Shown here piece after piece: positions 34,755 through 36,516 of a stretch of DNA of 36,516 nt. This stretch comes from Thecamonas trahens ATCC 50062. Its lineage: Eukaryota; Apusozoa; Apusomonadida; Apusomonadidae. Below the pieces are notes generated by a model, which ran no database searches, was not told where the DNA came from, and saw nothing but the letters and a program-made list of their open reading frames with translations. The stretch is from positions 254,385-290,900 of the forward strand of contig NW_013657671.1 in NCBI RefSeq assembly GCF_000142905.1. The letters are read 5' to 3'. A program made the position numbers and the translations under genes. How positions within the stretch are numbered: the stretch's first letter is position 1; each line of letters starts with the position of its first letter.

Positions 34755-36191
34755 ATGCTTGCCACCGGCCGCCCCGGGGGTGTTGGCGCCGGCCTGGCGG
34801 CACCCCGCTCCGCGCCCGTTCTCCGCGCTACCGCCGGCTCGTCGACCGCCCGCTCGGCCATCACCACCGGAGCCGTCCGCCCGGCTGGCCGCATGGCTTG
34901 GGGCAAGATCCGCCCGGACTCCCGCTCGGCTGACTGGTCGCACTCGCTGCTCATGGTCCTCGTCGGTGTCGCCGCTACACTGATCGCTCTCTGGCTGGTC
35001 GGCCCGCGCCGCAATCCGCGCCGCGCTGGCCTGGGTGATTACCACGGCGACGGTGGCGGCGATGACGGTTCTGCCAGCTCGACAGGGCTCGTCAGCTCAG
35101 TCCTCGGTGGACTGGGCCTTGCTCCGCAGGCCAACTCGCCCCAGGACGTCCTGGCGCAGATGGCGCCGTCGGACGCTGAGGAGCTGGCCGTCGCTGCATC
35201 CGCTGCCGCTCCAACCGCCGGCCTCTCGCCGTCCCTGCACCGCGCGCTGGACGACTCGGCCGAGAGCATGCGCTCGCTCTGGTTAGAGTTGCGCAAGGCC
35301 TACGCTGACGAGCACATCTCCCTGCTGCTTGACGACTTTGCTCTCTACGCCCTCCTCCGCAAGCTGGATCCTGGAGCCGTGGCCTTTGTCGGCGCGCCGC
35401 ACGGCTGGCGGCTGGTTCAGACCGCATCAGACGCGCTAGGCGTCAACGCCGGCCGCGGTACTGTCGACGCAACACCCGAGGCTCCGCTGGTGTGCATCGG
35501 CTTTGACGATGCCACCGCCGCCGATGTCGAGCACACCAGTTGCGCTCTGTATGATGCGCGTCCGCTGCCGGCAGGTGTGGATGGCAGCAGGGCACCGCAG
35601 GCACATCTTGTCCCCGGTGCAATTGATGCAGCTCGCGTTCTCACTGCTCTTGAGCCGTACGTCTCCCGCGATCGCCCTGCGGTGGTCGTCCTCGACCTCC
35701 CGTCACGGTCGCTGGCCTCTGGCCTGGCCTCGCGGTTCTCGGCGCCGGCCACTGCCCTTCTTGACATCCTGCCTGAGCTTCCGGCCGGCACTGTCTTGGT
35801 CGTGCCGGAAATCTACCTTCCGGGCCTCCCGCCGCGGACTCGATTTGACTACAAGCAGCGCGGCATCAACAGCATGCTCGCGTCGGCGTCGGACGAGAAC
35901 ACGTGGCGCGATCTCGGCTCCGAGTTTGAGCTCGCCTTTGCGCTCTGGGCTGACGGCCACGTCTGCGCTGCAAGTAGCTGCAAAGGGCAGACGTCCGAGT
36001 GGAAGCTCTTGTTTGCGGCCCACTACGCCCGCCACTCGCCAAAGAACCTGCTGCTCCCGGCGGGAATCGACCCTGCCGCCGCCGAGCATCCGTACATCCC
36101 CAACCGGTACGGCGACCCCGAGGACATGCCGTGGTGGCTTCCCGAAGCCGGCACAGTATGGCTGGTCAAGGGCGGGAAGCGACCGGCGTGA
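34755..36191 (+). CDS. Single-pass (type II) membrane protein, unknown; methyltransferase-like hints
   Basis: 478 residues, or 432 if Met47 is the start. A basic N-terminal segment is followed by one clear span (LLMVLVGVAATLIALWLV, about 65-82), so the large C-terminal part is probably luminal. The globular part (about 160-478) has HISLLLDDFALYALLRKLDPGAVAFVGAPHG, then VVVLDLPSRSL, LLDILPELPAGTVLVVPEIYLPG, and a final PYIPNRYGDPEDMPWWLPE. The alternation of predicted strands, with an Asp-ending strand before a helix and an LPAGTVLVV strand, is like class I SAM methyltransferases or the CmcI-type fold. I see no clean SAM glycine loop, so this is weak. Four cysteines are spread through the domain. 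Otherwise not recognised. Confidence 0.75.
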   Translation: MLATGRPGGVGAGLAAPRSAPVLRATAGSSTARSAITTGAVRPAGRMAWGKIRPDSRSADWSHSLLMVLVGVAATLIALWLVGPRRNPRRAGLGDYHGDGGGDDGSASSTGLVSSVLGGLGLAPQANSPQDVLAQMAPSDAEELAVAASAAAPTAGLSPSLHRALDDSAESMRSLWLELRKAYADEHISLLLDDFALYALLRKLDPGAVAFVGAPHGWRLVQTASDALGVNAGRGTVDATPEAPLVCIGFDDATAADVEHTSCALYDARPLPAGVDGSRAPQAHLVPGAIDAARVLTALEPYVSRDRPAVVVLDLPSRSLASGLASRFSAPATALLDILPELPAGTVLVVPEIYLPGLPPRTRFDYKQRGINSMLASASDENTWRDLGSEFELAFALWADGHVCAASSCKGQTSEWKLLFAAHYARHSPKNLLLPAGIDPAAAEHPYIPNRYGDPEDMPWWLPEAGTVWLVKGGKRPA

Positions 36192-36366
36192 GTCTAGCGT
36201 AGCCGCCACCGAGCATCTCAGCCTGGTCGGCTGTCGTACCGAGTCGGCCGCCGGCTCGCCACCGCCGCCGCCACCACCACCCACCCCTCTCGGCTCACTG
36301 TAGAGCCCCCCCACCCCAGCGGTCAGAGAGAGAAGGAGCAAGTGTGTTCATAGCAGCAAAGGCGGC
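36192..36366 (+). promoter_or_regulatory. Intergenic region before NSE1
   Basis: 175 bp between the preceding stop and the next start on the same strand, with a CCGCCACC-rich stretch and a C7 run. It should hold the 3' UTR of the first gene and the promoter of the second. Confidence 0.4.
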
Positions 36367-36478
36367 ATGGCGAGCTACAGCGATGCACACCGGCTGTTTG
36401 TGCAGGGCATGATGAGCCGCCGGTACTTGAAGGAGAGCGCCGTCGAGGAGCTCTACCTCAAGGTGGCAGCGCGACTGG
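36367..36478 (+). CDS. NSMCE1: NSE1 (SMC5/6 complex RING-like subunit), first exon only
   Basis: ATG 36367 opens a short exon reading SYSDAHRLFVQGMMSRRYL and then ESAVEELYLKVAARL, before donor GTACGG at 36479 (phase 1). The pattern Asp-x-His-Arg-x-Phe-x-Gln-x-x-Met, a short turn, and a second helix matches the first winged-helix segment of NSE1 (human: DVHRRFLQLLMTHG..). NSE1 is the RING-like partner of NSE3/MAGE in the SMC5/6 DNA-repair complex. Only about 37 residues are visible and the RING lies outside the window, so the call rests on one conserved block. Confidence 0.55.
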
Positions 36479-36516
36479 GTACGGGCAAGAGGGATGGGGG
36501 AGGGGGGGGGGGGGGG
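36479..36516 (+). other. 5' part of an NSE1 intron
   Basis: Starts with donor GTACGG and becomes a G-rich stretch that ends the window in a run of at least 14 G. Confidence 0.6.

Noticed and set aside
34755-36191. Naming the protein a DUF579/IRX15-type or FkbM methyltransferase
   Set aside because: No clear SAM-binding glycine motif or family signature. Only general fold-like hints are visible.

Overview
The window is nuclear DNA of a free-living, GC-rich, gene-dense unicellular eukaryote. Spliceosomal introns of about 85-300 nt, large intronless genes and purely eukaryotic machinery (WDR12/YTM1, FCF1, TRAPP, Rab, formin, HECT ligase, CENP-S/MHF1, NSE1) exclude a prokaryote. The compactness and the domain mix (receptor cyclase with Cys-Gly-Val-Cys repeats, ankyrin fusions, formin) fit an apusomonad such as Thecamonas trahens. 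That attribution is an impression and was not tested.

Layout. 1-6887: the 3' part of a YTM1/WDR12 ribosome-biogenesis gene; a two-exon ankyrin gene; a small C2H2 zinc-finger gene; and a 1,233-residue multi-pass membrane protein ending in a HECT ubiquitin-ligase domain. 6888-11473: an acylated-looking IQ-motif protein, the queuosine-salvage glycosidase QNG1, and an ankyrin-metallophosphoesterase fusion. 11474-15922: a Rab GTPase with a one-base frame break near its start, the PIN nuclease FCF1 with two small 5' exons recovered by reading splice sites, TRAPPC1/BET5 (two exons) and a CDK-like kinase. 16622-17139 is an assembly gap. 17291-24795: a very large receptor-like protein with LamG, proline-rich and cysteine-rich modules, one membrane span and a class III nucleotidyl-cyclase domain. 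Its frame breaks five times, always in the same direction. 24862-36516: a 2,018-residue CAP-Gly formin, a CENP-S/MHF1 histone-fold protein with a long SUMO-motif-like tail, the Fe-S co-chaperone HSCB, a TauE/SafE-type transporter, an unrecognised single-pass membrane protein, and the first exon of an NSE1 homologue.

The genes do not form one pathway and are arranged as in an ordinary chromosome. Convergent neighbours are separated by only 9-122 bp and divergent starts by as little as 41 bp. Introns have GTANG donors and are rich in C or G homopolymers.

The most unusual items are the CAP-Gly + formin fusion, the multi-pass membrane HECT ligase, the receptor cyclase with an arginine in place of the first metal-binding aspartate, and a 65-bp duplicated patch lying exactly at one of the frame breaks. 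I found no mobile element, CRISPR array, rRNA or convincing tRNA.
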